Positions 21,616 through 37,257 of a stretch of DNA of 64,000 nt are shown here, piece after piece. The position numbers and the translations under genes are program-made. Below the pieces are notes generated by a model that worked only from the letters and a program-made list of their open reading frames with translations, made no database searches and was not told the DNA's origin. Numbering within the stretch: the first letter of the stretch is position 1; every line of letters begins with the position of its first letter. Source of the DNA: Pseudomonas poae (GTDB taxonomy: Bacteria > Pseudomonadota > Gammaproteobacteria > Pseudomonadales > Pseudomonadaceae); contig NZ_JYLI01000004.1 of assembly GCF_001439785.1 (NCBI RefSeq), forward strand, positions 124,001-188,000, given 5' to 3'.

Positions 21616-23295
21616 TCACCCGGCTGATGCATGTGCAGCCTCCAACTGAATCCTGCCGCTGGAGCAGGCGGTGTCGTCATTGCGATAGGCGAAGTACAGC
21701 TTGCTGCGCTGCGGGTCAAAGCGCAGATGCAGTTCGAGGGTATCGCCAGGGCGCACCAGTTGCTGGAACTTGAGCACTTCCATGCCGGCAAACCGGGTCG
21801 GCACGGCCATCAGTTGCTGGCCCAGATTGAATGCCCACTCCACCTGCACCACGCCTGGCAGCACGGGCGTGACCGGGAAGTGACCGCTGAAATAGGCGAG
21901 GTCCGGCGGGATGCTCAGTTGCAGCGTCCATTCGCCATTGGCTTCGACCTGCTCCAGTACCTCGGGCGCTTTGGGCCGTGGCGCCAGCAATAGCGCATCT
22001 ATCTCGGCCTGGGGCAGCTTGCCCTGGCTGTTGAGCGGCAACTGACGCAGCAGGCGCCAACGCCGTGGCAAGGCGAGGGCTTCGCAATGCTGGCTCAACT
22101 GTTGGCGCAGGGTTTGGGTCACCGTGCGTCGGCCTTGATTGCGCAGGGCATGCAGGCCTTCGGCGCTCAGCACCACCAGGGCGCCCAGGGAGGCGCGGTT
22201 TTCCTGGACCACGCCCAGGCGGTTTTCGGTGACCCAGGGATGAGCCATCAGCGCCTGTTCGAGCATGGGCAGGGAGATGCGTTTTTCTTCCAGCTTGACG
22301 ATGCGGTCCAGGCGGCCCAGCAGTTCGAAGCGGCCATCGGCATGGATGCGTGCGGCGTCGGCGGTGTGCTCGATATGCCCGGCAGGCAAATAAGGCGAGG
22401 CGATACGCAGCGCGCCGTCGGCATCCTGGCTCAGCGCAACGCCGGCAAAGGGCTGCCAGGGTTGTGCGCCCTGGCGCCAGGCGATGCCACCGGTTTCCGA
22501 GCTGCCGAGGATTTCCGTCGGCCATTGCCCCAGGCGATCGTACAGGCTGCCGGCGGCCTCGACGGGCAACGCGCCGCCGGAGGAAAACACTCGCGACACC
22601 TGGCTCAGCGCCGGCCAATCGAGGTTGTCGCCCATGCGCTTGAGCAGCGCGGGGCTGGCGACCCAGGCGAACCTAGGATGCTCGCGGCTGGCGCGCTGCA
22701 GGTCTTCGGAAAACGCCAGTTGGGTGCGACCAAAGCGGCGTCCGGCGCACAGCGGCCACAGCACGCGGAACAGCAGGCCGTAGATATGTTGAGTGGCGAC
22801 GCTGCCGATGATGCAGGCGTCCTTGAGGTCGGCGCCCCACAGGGCTTCCAGCGCGTCGACTTCGTTGGCCAACTGGCGCAGGGTCTTGTCGATGCGCTTG
22901 GGTTCACCGCTGGAGCCGGAGGTGCACAGGCTCAGTTGGCAGGCGTCCAGGTCGAGGGCGGCGCCGGGCAGGGGCGCCTGGTACAGCGCGTCCAGGTCCG
23001 AAGCCTGGGTTAGCCAAGCGTCAACGGATTCATCCCAGCGTTGGCGCGTGTGCGGCTGCAGGTCGGCGGGCAGCAGCACGCTCACGCCGGCGCGCCAGGC
23101 GCCCAGCAGGGCAATCGCCAGCACGCCGGCGTCTTCCAGGTGCACCGCCAGGCGGCGGATACCGCGCGCCTGCAGGCCTGCCGCCAGGCTCAAGGCGTGC
23201 GTCCACAACTGGGCATGGTTCATCGCAGGCGCGGTGGTGACCAGGCGCAGCTCCAGCGGCTCAAGCAGCAGGTGCTCAAGTTTCAAACCTTTCAT
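21616..23295 (-). CDS. Aryl acyl-ACP ligase fused to a hotdog dehydratase domain (ApeH-ApeI-like)
   Basis: This is a 559-residue two-domain protein. Residues 1 to about 450 are an AMP-forming ligase with the phosphate-binding loop [17 protein letters not shown] near residue 130 and the [10 protein letters not shown] and [11 protein letters not shown] stretches. Residues from about 465 form a hotdog domain with [19 protein letters not shown], the FabA/ApeI active-site pattern. The start at ATG 23295 overlaps the next gene's stop as ATGA. The ligase would activate the aryl starter acid and load it on an ACP. The hotdog domain would be the ApeI partner of the ApeP-like dehydratase. In the E. coli locus these are two genes. 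Confidence 0.86.
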   Translation of the reverse strand: MKGLKLEHLLLEPLELRLVTTAPAMNHAQLWTHALSLAAGLQARGIRRLAVHLEDAGVLAIALLGAWRAGVSVLLPADLQPHTRQRWDESVDAWLTQASDLDALYQAPLPGAALDLDACQLSLCTSGSSGEPKRIDKTLRQLANEVDALEALWGADLKDACIIGSVATQHIYGLLFRVLWPLCAGRRFGRTQLAFSEDLQRASREHPRFAWVASPALLKRMGDNLDWPALSQVSRVFSSGGALPVEAAGSLYDRLGQWPTEILGSSETGGIAWRQGAQPWQPFAGVALSQDADGALRIASPYLPAGHIEHTADAARIHADGRFELLGRLDRIVKLEEKRISLPMLEQALMAHPWVTENRLGVVQENRASLGALVVLSAEGLHALRNQGRRTVTQTLRQQLSQHCEALALPRRWRLLRQLPLNSQGKLPQAEIDALLLAPRPKAPEVLEQVEANGEWTLQLSIPPDLAYFSGHFPVTPVLPGVVQVEWAFNLGQQLMAVPTRFAGMEVLKFQQLVRPGDTLELHLRFDPQRSKLYFAYRNDDTACSSGRIQLEAAHASAG

Positions 23296-23837
23296 AGGCG
23301 GCCTCGAACCCTTTGTCGTATCAGCCATTCCACGGCAAACAACAGCCCCATCAGCCCGTAGGCGATGAACCCGTTGTACAACGTCCACCAGCTCAGCGGC
23401 GCCCACAAGGTGAGGGCAGCGGCGAGCAGGCCGTTACACAGAAAAAACACGCTCCACACCACGGTGACCTGGCGCGTGTACGCAACCACTTTGGGCGCCA
23501 GCACAGGCTCGGTGATGCGCGCAATGCGCTCGACCATCGGCGGGCCGTATTTGAGGCTCAGGCCGAACAGGGCCAGCATGAACGCACTGACCAGGCTTGG
23601 GTACCAGCGCAGCAGGTAGGGGTTGTCGAACCAGGCCAGTAACAGGCAGAAGAGGATCACGGCCAGCGCCATCCAGCGGCTGCCGGTGCTTCGCGCGCCG
23701 GCAAGGGCGCGCAACAGCCACAGGCTGCCCAGCAGCAGGCCGAACTGCCACGGGGCAAAGTGCTCGGTGCCGTAGTACACCGCAAAGGGGTACAGCAGCC
23801 CCGCCAGCAACAGGCCAAGGCCGATCAATCGGCTCAT
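23292..23837 (-). CDS. COG4648-type inner membrane protein of the aryl polyene locus (ApeG-like)
   Basis: This 181-residue protein is mostly hydrophobic, with about five membrane segments (for example LGLLLAGLLYPFAVYYG near the N-terminus and TLYNGFIAYGLMGLLFAVEW near the end). It matches the small predicted membrane protein found between the ACP genes and the ligase in aryl polyene loci. Function is not known; its place suggests a part in membrane assembly of the machinery. Both ends overlap neighbours by ATGA. Confidence 0.78.
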   Translation of the reverse strand: MSRLIGLGLLLAGLLYPFAVYYGTEHFAPWQFGLLLGSLWLLRALAGARSTGSRWMALAVILFCLLLAWFDNPYLLRWYPSLVSAFMLALFGLSLKYGPPMVERIARITEPVLAPKVVAYTRQVTVVWSVFFLCNGLLAAALTLWAPLSWWTLYNGFIAYGLMGLLFAVEWLIRQRVRGRL

Positions 23838-24088
23838 GCGACAGGCTGGACCAGGCGGTACACCGCCTCAACCACGTCGTTGACGGTGCGCACTGCCTTG
23901 AATTCCTCGGCGGCGATCTTCTTGCCGGTCTGGCGTTTGATATGGTCGATCAGGTCCACGGCATCGATGCTGTCGATTTCCAGGTCCTGATACAGGTTGG
24001 CGTCGAGGGTGACGCGCTCCGGCGTCAGTTCAAACAGTTCCACCATTGCATCGCGCAGGGTGTTGAAAATATCGTCACGAGTTTGCAT
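23834..24088 (-). CDS. Acyl carrier protein of the aryl polyene locus (second ACP, ApeF-like)
   Basis: An 84-residue acidic carrier protein. The 4'-phosphopantetheine attachment serine is in the motif LEIDSIDAVDL near residue 40. It lies nine bases after the other ACP gene and its stop overlaps the membrane protein start as ATGA. It carries the growing polyene chain or the aryl starter. Which of the two ACPs takes which substrate cannot be read from sequence. Confidence 0.9.
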   Translation of the reverse strand: MQTRDDIFNTLRDAMVELFELTPERVTLDANLYQDLEIDSIDAVDLIDHIKRQTGKKIAAEEFKAVRTVNDVVEAVYRLVQPVA

Positions 24089-24097
24089 GGTCCGGTC

Positions 24098-24367
24098 TCA
24101 AGCTGCCTGTCTGGCTGTGACGAACGCCGCGAGGCAGGCCACGTTGGTGAAGTGGTTGCGGGTGTCCTTGGCGTCGGCATCGATCTTGATGCCGTAGGTT
24201 TTCTGGATCGCCAGGCCCAATTCCAGGGCGTCGACCGAGTCCAGGCCCAGGCCTTCGCCGAACAGGGTCTGTTCGCTGTCAATGTCATCGACGCTGATGT
24301 CTTCCAGGCCCAGGGCCTCGATGATCAGCATCTTTATGTCGCGCTCAAGGCGTTGTTTGTCGCTCAT
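24098..24367 (-). CDS. Acyl carrier protein of the aryl polyene locus (first ACP, ApeE-like)
   Basis: An 89-residue acyl carrier protein with the serine attachment motif GLGLDSVDALEL near residue 42. The N-terminus MSDKQRLERDIKMLIIEALG is a normal ACP helix 1. Its start lies within the last 23 bases of the upstream acyltransferase gene. The paired ACPs are a standard part of aryl polyene loci, and at least one is needed as scaffold for the iterative type II synthase. Confidence 0.9.
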   Translation of the reverse strand: MSDKQRLERDIKMLIIEALGLEDISVDDIDSEQTLFGEGLGLDSVDALELGLAIQKTYGIKIDADAKDTRNHFTNVACLAAFVTARQAA

Positions 24368-25157
24368 CTTCGGCGAGCTCCTTAATGAAATAGTGGTGCA
24401 GGTAATCGTTGAGCTTGCGCGAGGCCTGAGGCGCTGGCCCCAGTGAGGCGAACGCCTGTGGTTCTATATCGGCACCCACACGCAAACTGAAGTGAAATCG
24501 ACGTTTGGGAATGCGATACCAGGGTTCGGCCTTGGTCAGGGTGGTGGGGCTGACCTTGATCACCACGGGCGTGATGACCGATGCGCCCCGCAGCGCGATG
24601 GCGGCGGCGCCGCGATGAAAGGACGGCGGCGCGCCGGGCGTGGTGCGGGTGCCTTCGGGAAAGATGATCAGGGTCTGGCCGGCGCGCAGGGCGTCGGCGG
24701 CGGCATCGAGCATGTCAGCGCTGCCGTCGTTGCTGAGGTAGCCGGCATCGCGCACAGGGCCACGGGTGAACGGGTTTTGAAACAGGCTGCGTTTGATCAC
24801 GCAGTTGGTCTGGCGCATCAGGCCGATCAGAAACACCACGTCGATCAGCGACGGGTGGTTGGCGACGATCATTTGGCCGGGGCGTCCGAGCTGTTCCGCG
24901 CCTTCGACGCTATAGGTCAGCACGCCGACGCGCTGCATCAGGCGAATGAAGAACCAGAACAGCCGGCTGATGGTGTGGCGGGCGCGGCGCTGGTGTCGCG
25001 CCGCGCCGCCGGGCAGGCAACTGAGCAGCGGAAACACCAGCAGACGCAGACACAGGCCGCCCAGGCCGAACAGGAAAAAGCTCGCGGCGGTGGCGAACAG
25101 GCGCCAGTAGTAGGCGTCCCGGGGTTTGGCGTTCACAGCTTGCGTTGCCAATTCCAT
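24345..25157 (-). CDS. 1-acylglycerol-3-phosphate acyltransferase-like protein of the aryl polyene locus (ApeD-like)
   Basis: A 270-residue PlsC-family acyltransferase with the catalytic NHPSLID (HxxxxD) near residue 101 and the acceptor-binding FPEGTRTTPG near residue 170. A strong N-terminal membrane segment (AASFFLFGLGGLCLRLLVF) anchors it. It overlaps the chain-length factor gene by 25 bases and the first ACP gene by 23. It is the ApeD-like member and probably works on the lipid anchor; a general phospholipid role is less likely given the tight overlap with pigment genes. Confidence 0.86.
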   Translation of the reverse strand: MELATQAVNAKPRDAYYWRLFATAASFFLFGLGGLCLRLLVFPLLSCLPGGAARHQRRARHTISRLFWFFIRLMQRVGVLTYSVEGAEQLGRPGQMIVANHPSLIDVVFLIGLMRQTNCVIKRSLFQNPFTRGPVRDAGYLSNDGSADMLDAAADALRAGQTLIIFPEGTRTTPGAPPSFHRGAAAIALRGASVITPVVIKVSPTTLTKAEPWYRIPKRRFHFSLRVGADIEPQAFASLGPAPQASRKLNDYLHHYFIKELAEDERQTTP

Positions 25158-25855
25158 ACTCGGTTCTTCCAGGCATGTTGGCAGGCGCCCTGTTCAGTGA
25201 GCAGGGTGCGCAGCAGGTTCAGCGCGTGGGGCCACTGGGCGACAGTCGAGGGTTGGACAGTGCTGCCGGTGAGTTCCAGCTGCCACTCGTCGCCGGGTGT
25301 AAGCAGCAGACCGAGGGCATAGGGGAACGGTACGTCGTGGATCCAGCCGGCATAGGCAGCGGGCGGCTGTTCTTCGGTGATCACCAGCAACACCGCCGGC
25401 GCGCCTTCGTTGAGCAGCGCGGCGGCTTCGAGTACGCCGTGTTCGAGGCCATCGCCGGCGGCGGCGAGGGCGGTCATTTCGCTGGTCTCGTTGCGCAGGA
25501 TCGACCACAGCCCCACCACCGCATTGTGCACTGACAGACTGAACTGGGTGGGCGACAGGGGCGCTTCATTGGCCAGGTCACTAAGGATGTCGAGGGTGCG
25601 AGGGGTTTCGCCATGCCGGGAAATAAACACCAGCGGCATGTCCGGCAGGCCCTCGGCCAGCGGCCAGCCCACGCTGAACGCCATGCGCGCCAGGCGGCTG
25701 AGGCGTCGACGCTGCATGGCCGGTAAAAATGATACGTCAGGGGAGGCTTCGCTGGCGGGCAGCAACACCGGGGCCCGGCACCAGGCGTGCCAGTCGTCCG
25801 CGCTGTCGAGACCTGGAGCCCAGGCGCGCCATTGGGCGATGCTGAAGTTGATCAC
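25133..25855 (-). CDS. Ketosynthase-like chain-length factor of the aryl polyene locus (ApeC-like)
   Basis: A protein of about 240 residues with the shortened ketosynthase fold of ApeC, visible in FSLSVHNAVVGLWSILR and ALLNEGAPAVLLVITEEQ. It lacks the catalytic cysteine motif seen in the ApeO-like and ApeR-like enzymes, as expected for a chain-length factor that forms a heterodimer with ApeO. It is the first gene of the operon. The start is put at GTG 25855 (VINFSIAQWRAWAPG), where family similarity seems to begin; ATG 25894 would add 13 residues of weak character. A candidate promoter lies 84 bases upstream. Confidence 0.84.
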   Translation of the reverse strand: MINFSIAQWRAWAPGLDSADDWHAWCRAPVLLPASEASPDVSFLPAMQRRRLSRLARMAFSVGWPLAEGLPDMPLVFISRHGETPRTLDILSDLANEAPLSPTQFSLSVHNAVVGLWSILRNETSEMTALAAAGDGLEHGVLEAAALLNEGAPAVLLVITEEQPPAAYAGWIHDVPFPYALGLLLTPGDEWQLELTGSTVQPSTVAQWPHALNLLRTLLTEQGACQHAWKNRVWNWQRKL

Positions 25856-25938
25856 TGAGAAGTTATCCCGCCCCTGCGGGCTTCCATGTGCCACCGATGC
25901 CCCGGTTTTCCGGGACGGCGAAGGGCCGAATGGCGCGC

Positions 25939-25967
25939 ATTATCCCGGTGCTGCGGGGTTCTAGCAA
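25939..25967 (-). promoter_or_regulatory. Candidate sigma-70 promoter of the aryl polyene operon
   Basis: On the minus strand TTGCTA is followed after exactly 17 bases by GATAAT, a fair match to -35 and -10 boxes. An inverted repeat GTTCA-N8-TGAAC at 25984-26001 lies just upstream and could be an operator. No transcript data are available, and the 316-bp space from 25856 to 26171 also serves the divergent ParA-like gene. Confidence 0.45.
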
Positions 25968-26171
25968 ACATTGGTAAATAATTGTTCACGATTTATTGAA
26001 CTTTGCCTGGGAAGGGTTACGGATTGTGCTTGACCGCCGACAGGAATGGGTTGTCGGACTTTTCCTTTTTTAGCGTATGGGGCTGGCCTCCAATGCGTTG
26101 ATCAACGAGGTAGCGAACAGTCGCTTTTGCCCTCTACACTCGGGCATTCATTGATACCCGGAGGTTTTCCC

Positions 26172-26942
26172 ATGCGGCGTGTGGTGTTCAATCAAAAAGG
26201 CGGGGTCGGCAAGTCCAGCATCGCCTGCAACCTGGCGGCGGTCAGCGCCAGCGAAGGCTATCGAACGCTGTTGGTCGACCTCGATGCACAAGCCAACTCT
26301 ACCCAGTACCTCACCGGGCTGACCGGCAACGATATCCCCATGGGGATCGCCGATTTTTTCAAGCAAACCCTGTCTTCCGGGCCGTTTTCCAAGAAGAACA
26401 AGGTGGATATCTACGAAACGCCGTTCGACAACCTGCATGTGATTACCGCAACGCCGGAACTGGCCGACCTGCAACCGAAGCTGGAGGCCAAGCACAAGAT
26501 CAACAAACTGCGAAAGTTGCTGGACGAGTTGAGCGAAGATTACGACCGCATCTACCTCGACACGCCGCCGGCTCTGAACTTTTATGCGGTGTCGGCGCTG
26601 ATCGCCGCCGATCGTGTATTGATCCCCTTTGACTGTGACAGTTTTTCGCGCCAGGCCCTCTACGGTCTGCTGGCGGAAATCGAAGAGTTGAAGGAAGACC
26701 ACAATGAAAGCCTCGAAGTGGAAGGCATCGTGGTCAACCAGTTTCAGGCCCGGGCGAGCCTGCCGCAGCAGATGCTGGACGAGTTGATCGCCGAAGGGCT
26801 GCCGGTGCTGCCGGTGTACCTGGCCAGTTCGGTGCGTATGCGCGAGTCGCATCAGGAGAGCAAACCGCTGATTCACCTGGACCCACGGCACAAGCTGACG
26901 CAGCAGTTTGTGCAGTTGCATAACTTGCTTGAGAGCACTTGA
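26172..26942 (+). CDS. ParA family ATPase, stand-alone
   Basis: This 256-residue P-loop ATPase has the deviant Walker A motif [11 protein letters not shown] near residue 6, the A' motif [12 protein letters not shown] near residue 33 and Walker [10 protein letters not shown] near residue 114. GGAGG seven bases before the ATG fixes the start; the open frame upstream lacks similarity. No ParB gene or parS-like site lies beside it, so it is not a classical partition pair. Stand-alone ParA proteins can position other cargo (chemoreceptors, secretion or division components), but the cargo is unknown here. It is divergent from the aryl polyene operon. Confidence 0.88.
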   Translation: MRRVVFNQKGGVGKSSIACNLAAVSASEGYRTLLVDLDAQANSTQYLTGLTGNDIPMGIADFFKQTLSSGPFSKKNKVDIYETPFDNLHVITATPELADLQPKLEAKHKINKLRKLLDELSEDYDRIYLDTPPALNFYAVSALIAADRVLIPFDCDSFSRQALYGLLAEIEELKEDHNESLEVEGIVVNQFQARASLPQQMLDELIAEGLPVLPVYLASSVRMRESHQESKPLIHLDPRHKLTQQFVQLHNLLEST

Positions 26943-26965
26943 GTTTTAAGTGCGCTGCACAACCC

Positions 26966-27071
26966 TGTGGGAGCTGGCTTGCCTGCGATGGCATCACCTG
27001 GGTTTAGCTGAAAGACCGAGTCGCCTGCATCGCAGGCAAGCCAGCTCCCACACAAGCCAGCTCCCACACAA
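26966..27071. repeat. REP pair with a duplicated tail
   Basis: TGTGGGAGCTGGCTTGCCTG and its inverse ending in CCAGCTCCCACACA form a pair from 26966 to 27053. The end stretch GCCAGCTCCCACACAA is then repeated once directly (to 27071). The element sits between the convergent ParA-like gene and trxC. Confidence 0.85.
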
Positions 27072-27093
27072 GCAGCTCCACTCTCAACCGGGT

Positions 27094-27528
27094 TTACACC
27101 CCCTGGCTTCGCAACCAGCTCATCAACTGCGGCAATGGAAACGCTCCACTCTGGCGCGCCACTTCCCGGCCATTCCTGAACAGGATCAAACTCGGAATCG
27201 ACCGAATCCCCAGCTGCGCCGACAGTTGCTGGTTCGCTTCACTGTCCAGCTTGGCCAGCCGGCATTTGCCCTCGAGCTGCCCGGCCGCCTGTTCGAACAC
27301 CGGCGCAAACGATTTGCACGGCCCACACCACTCGGCCCACACATCCACCAGCAAAGGCAAGTCGCCCTTGATCTGGCTGGCGTAATCGCCCTGTTTCAGT
27401 TCAAACGGCTTTTTCAGCAACACCGGCTGTTTGCAGCGCCCGCATTTTGGTGCATCGCTCAGGCGTTCACTGGGGATGCGGTTGAGGCCATTGCAATGAG
27501 GGCAGGGGATTACAAGCGGTTCGGACAT
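27094..27528 (-). CDS. trxC: Thioredoxin 2
   Basis: This 144-residue cytosolic disulfide reductase has the two-part layout of TrxC: an N-terminal zinc-binding region with CPHC (near residue 9) and CGRC (near residue 29), and a thioredoxin fold with WCGPC near residue 67. The cis-proline loop appears as IRSIPSLILFRNG. The ATG at 27528 has GAGG-type sequence upstream; the longer open frame is not conserved-looking. TrxC is usually induced by oxidative stress (OxyR in enterics); no operator was recognised here. Confidence 0.94.
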   Translation of the reverse strand: MSEPLVIPCPHCNGLNRIPSERLSDAPKCGRCKQPVLLKKPFELKQGDYASQIKGDLPLLVDVWAEWCGPCKSFAPVFEQAAGQLEGKCRLAKLDSEANQQLSAQLGIRSIPSLILFRNGREVARQSGAFPLPQLMSWLRSQGV

Positions 27529-27611
27529 GGTGGGCTCCTCGGATTTGGCCAATGCGTTCAATCTGGAGCCGGACGGTCGGTTTATCAAGCCTCTACAAGA
27601 AGTGACAACCC

Positions 27612-28012
27612 ATGAACGACGATCTAAAACTCGCGATTGACACTGGCCCTTTGTTTCATCGCTGCTGACCAAGCCCCAAAACGAACGCGACTATGACGGC
27701 TTGGTGAAAGCGCTCGATGATTTACTCGATATTGTGGGCGAAAGCGAAGCTCACCCGCTGAAAGGGCTGCTGGATATCATGGCTGACTGGATCGAAGGCT
27801 ACGATCATGAGCATCGCCCAATGCCCGTCGCCAGCGGGGTCGACGTGTTGCGCTCGATGATGCGAGAGCGTGGCCTGAGACCCGGCGATCTTTCGGGCAT
27901 TGGCACCCAGGCCGTCGTCGCTGAAATCGTCGACGGCAAACGCCAGCTCAACCTGCGGCAGATCCGCTGGCTGGCGGAGCATTTTGGCGTGTCGGTGGAA
28001 ACTTTTATCTAG
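27612..28012 (+). pseudogene. HigA-type HTH antitoxin/regulator with a frameshift near its 5' end
   Basis: From 27662 onward the sequence encodes a COG5499-like antitoxin (LLTKPQNERDYDGLVKALDD) with a C-terminal helix-turn-helix (AVVAEIVDGKRQLNLRQIRW, then LAEHFGVSVETFI). The natural start appears to be ATG 27612, which gives MNDDLKLAIDTG before reaching a stop at 27666. The expected continuation HWPFVSSLLTKP lies one frame away, beginning at 27641. A single-base deletion near 27638-27641 would explain this. Without it the product would be about 133 residues. A TTG at 27701 could start a shortened protein that keeps the HTH. No toxin gene lies upstream. The last 8 bases overlap the convergent acetyltransferase gene. 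Confidence 0.7.
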
Positions 28013-28571
28013 ATGCGCCTTTGAATACATACACACAGGTGTCGTCCACCACCCCTGCCTTATCGACCCGCGCATTGGACAGCACCGCCTCGCATTCGAA
28101 CCCGCACCGCTCTGCCACCTTGATGCTGCGGGTGTTGCGGCGGGCGGTGGTGAGGTCGATTCGTTTGGCGTTGAAGAACTCGACGGCAAGGTCGCGCACC
28201 AGGGCGCAGGCTTCGCTCGCGTAGCCTTTGCCCATGCTGTCGGTGCCGATCCAGTAGCCGATTTCCAGGTGAGGGATGCGCAGGTCGCGGATAAACAGGC
28301 TGATGCAGCCGACCAGTGCGTCGGAACTGTTTTCGATAATCAGGAACTTGTATTCGTTCTGATCGGCGTTGAAGTTATCCACAGCCGTTTGCAGGTTGGC
28401 GCGGGCATCTTCCAGGCTGTTGCGGCCTTTTGCCCACACCAGAAAGTCGGTGTGGGGTTGGGTGAAGTCCTGGATCAGCCGGTGCATCTGTGCTGCTTTG
28501 TCGATTGTCGGCGCGGCAAGCTGTAAATGGGTGCTGCGTAACAGTGCTGCTGGTATGTCGGAAAACCTCAC
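28005..28571 (-). CDS. GNAT acetyltransferase, RimJ/RimL type
   Basis: A cytosolic N-acetyltransferase of about 188 residues with the acetyl-CoA-binding region IGTDSMGKGYASEACALVRD and the later TTARRNTRSIKVAERCGFE, as in the RimJ/RimL group that acetylates protein or small-molecule amines. The start is set at GTG 28571 because AAGGAG stands seven bases before it; the longer frame to 28595 overlaps the selO end. It begins 11 bases after selO on the same strand and is probably co-transcribed with it. The substrate is not known. Confidence 0.86.
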   Translation of the reverse strand: MRFSDIPAALLRSTHLQLAAPTIDKAAQMHRLIQDFTQPHTDFLVWAKGRNSLEDARANLQTAVDNFNADQNEYKFLIIENSSDALVGCISLFIRDLRIPHLEIGYWIGTDSMGKGYASEACALVRDLAVEFFNAKRIDLTTARRNTRSIKVAERCGFECEAVLSNARVDKAGVVDDTCVYVFKGASR

Positions 28572-28582
28572 GATCCGTCTCC

Positions 28583-33478
<4,896 letters not shown>

Positions 33479-33528
33479 AGAGACCGGTCGTGCTAGGTGG
33501 AGAATCGGGGGCGTCGTGGCCCCGCAGT

Positions 33529-35271
<1,743 letters not shown>

Positions 35272-35392
35272 AGGCAGTTACTCCGTGAGCAAATAGGACA
35301 GGGCGCAAACTGACCATGCAGTCTGCGTGCCAGGGATTCTAACCTGTTGAATTGCTGCGCTGTCAAAAAGCTTCTTCTGATTCGCGCAGAGC

Positions 35393-35585
35393 AAATGGGG
35401 GAGTGGGCTTGCTCCCGATGGCCGTGTGTCGGTATCAAATGTATCGACTAACTGCTTCAGGAAACCAATGTCCCCGTGGCAAGCCCTGATGCCAGTCAGG
35501 CAAGCCCGCTCCCACAGGGGTTTTCGTCGCTTTGAGCATTGCGTCCGCTTGACTGAACGGCATTAGGGCAAGCCCGCTCGCTACC
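35393..35585. repeat. Degraded REP pair plus a third REP half
   Basis: GAGTGGGCTTGCTCCCGAT at one end and GCAAGCCCGCTCCCACA (ending near 35517) form a diverged pair; GGCAAGCCCGCTCGCTACC at about 35567-35585 is a further half unit. They fill most of the 360-bp space between the antiporter and the chemoreceptor. Apart from these I see no gene in the gap. Confidence 0.65.
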
Positions 35586-35631
35586 GTTCGAAGACCTTGA
35601 AGGCCCCACATTTTTGAACCGGTGCAGCCCG

Positions 35632-37257
35632 TCAGAGGCGGAAGCGGCCGACCATCCCGTTCAGATCCACCGCCAGGCGCGACAACTCGCTGCTGGCCGC
35701 GCTGGTCTGGCTGGCGCCGGTCGCCGATTGCACCGACAGGTCACGGATATTCACCAGGTTGCGGTCCACTTCCCGCGCCACCTGAGCCTGTTCTTCAGCG
35801 GCGCTGGCGATCACCAGGTTGCGCTCGTTGATCTCCACAATCGCCGTGTTGATGGTGTCGAGCGACAGCCCCGCCCCTTTGGCGATGCTTAATGTCGATT
35901 CGGCGCGTTCGGTGCTGTTGCGCATCGAATCCACCGCGTGTTCGGTGCCGGACTGAATGCTGCCGATCATGCGTTCGATCTCGCTGGTCGATTGCTGGGT
36001 ACGATGGGCCAGCGCCCGCACTTCGTCGGCCACCACGGCAAAGCCACGCCCGGCTTCTCCGGCCCGCGCGGCTTCAATCGCCGCGTTCAGGGCCAACAGG
36101 TTGGTCTGGTCGGCGAGGCCGCGGATCACGTCGAGTACCTTGCCAATATCGCGGGACTCATTGGCCAGTTCACCGATCAGGGTGGCGGTGGCTTGCACAT
36201 CACCGCTCATGCGCTCGATGGCGCTGACGGTTTCCTGCACCAGGTCGCGGCCGTCACCGGCGGAGGTGGTGGCGTTGCGTGACGCTTCGGAGGTGCTGAC
36301 GGCATTGCGCGCGACTTCTTCCACGGCGCTGGTCATCTCGTTGACGGCCGTGGCGGCCTGTTCGATTTCGTTGTTCTGCCGGGTCAGGCCACGGGCGCTT
36401 TCGTCGGTCACCACGTTCAGCTCTTCGGCGGCTGACGCAAGTTGGGTGGCGGAGCCGGAAATACGTTGCAGCGTGTCGCGCAGTTTTTCCTGCATCTTGG
36501 CCATGGCCGCCAGCAGGCGACCGGCTTCGTCGTTGCCGTCAACCTTGATTGGACGTGTAAGGTTGCCTTCGGCGATTTCTTCAGCGGCCTCCAGCGCCTG
36601 GGAGATCGGCGCGGTGATGCTGCGGGTCAGCAGCCAGGCGAACAGCACCGTCATCAGGGTGGTGATCAGCAGCAGGCCCACCACCAGATTGAAGGCCGAG
36701 CTGTACTGATCCGTAGCCTCCTGATTGGTGGCCAGTGCCATCTTGTTATTGAGGTGGAGCAGACGCGCCAATACCGCATTGACCTGCTCGGAGTTGCTCA
36801 GCAGCTCGGTGTTGAGCAATACGCGCAGTTCGTCGATCTGGTTGGCCTGTGACAGGCTCTTCATGCGCGCTTCGATCTGGTGGTACTGGCCGAGCAAGCG
36901 CACGTAATCGTCGTAGGCAGCGCGTTCTTCCTGGCCTTCGATCAGCTTTTCATAGACGCCCTGGGCCGAGCGGATCTGCTGATTGCGCAGGTCGAAGGCT
37001 TCCAGGGTTTTTTGCTGCACCTCCGGCTCGCGGTTGGTCAGCAGGCGGTACGACAGCACCCGCAGGCGCAGGGTCAGTTGGGTGAAGTCATCAAGGGCGC
37101 GAATGCTGGGCACGCTGGCCAGGGTGATGTCTTCGGTGGCCGCGCGAATCTTGCTCATCTGGTTCAGGGCGAACACGCCGAGAAACAACATGAGTGCACC
37201 AATCAGCGCAAAGCCTAAAAACGCGCGCGGCGCGATATTCATATTACGAAGAGACAT
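35632..37257 (-). CDS. Methyl-accepting chemotaxis protein
   Basis: This 541-residue chemoreceptor has one membrane segment near residues 9-31 ([20 protein letters not shown]), a helical periplasmic sensor of about 160 residues of the 4HB type, a second membrane segment near residue 195 ([20 protein letters not shown]), a HAMP linker and a signalling domain. The highly conserved hairpin tip that contacts CheA and CheW is present as [20 protein letters not shown]. No C-terminal CheR-tether pentapeptide is seen. The start [11 protein letters not shown] at 37257 fits the first membrane segment. The ligand is unknown. Confidence 0.93.
   Translation of the reverse strand: MSLRNMNIAPRAFLGFALIGALMLFLGVFALNQMSKIRAATEDITLASVPSIRALDDFTQLTLRLRVLSYRLLTNREPEVQQKTLEAFDLRNQQIRSAQGVYEKLIEGQEERAAYDDYVRLLGQYHQIEARMKSLSQANQIDELRVLLNTELLSNSEQVNAVLARLLHLNNKMALATNQEATDQYSSAFNLVVGLLLITTLMTVLFAWLLTRSITAPISQALEAAEEIAEGNLTRPIKVDGNDEAGRLLAAMAKMQEKLRDTLQRISGSATQLASAAEELNVVTDESARGLTRQNNEIEQAATAVNEMTSAVEEVARNAVSTSEASRNATTSAGDGRDLVQETVSAIERMSGDVQATATLIGELANESRDIGKVLDVIRGLADQTNLLALNAAIEAARAGEAGRGFAVVADEVRALAHRTQQSTSEIERMIGSIQSGTEHAVDSMRNSTERAESTLSIAKGAGLSLDTINTAIVEINERNLVIASAAEEQAQVAREVDRNLVNIRDLSVQSATGASQTSAASSELSRLAVDLNGMVGRFRL

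Noticed and set aside
21497..21619. N-terminal extension of the glycosyltransferase frame
   Set aside because: It is translated REP sequence before a good ATG with the normal GT2 start. In contrast to the LolA-like case, no coupling start codon exists at its far end.
27529..27611. Search for a HigB-type toxin upstream of the antitoxin-like gene
   Set aside because: The space is only 83 bases and holds the trxC leader; no toxin can fit.
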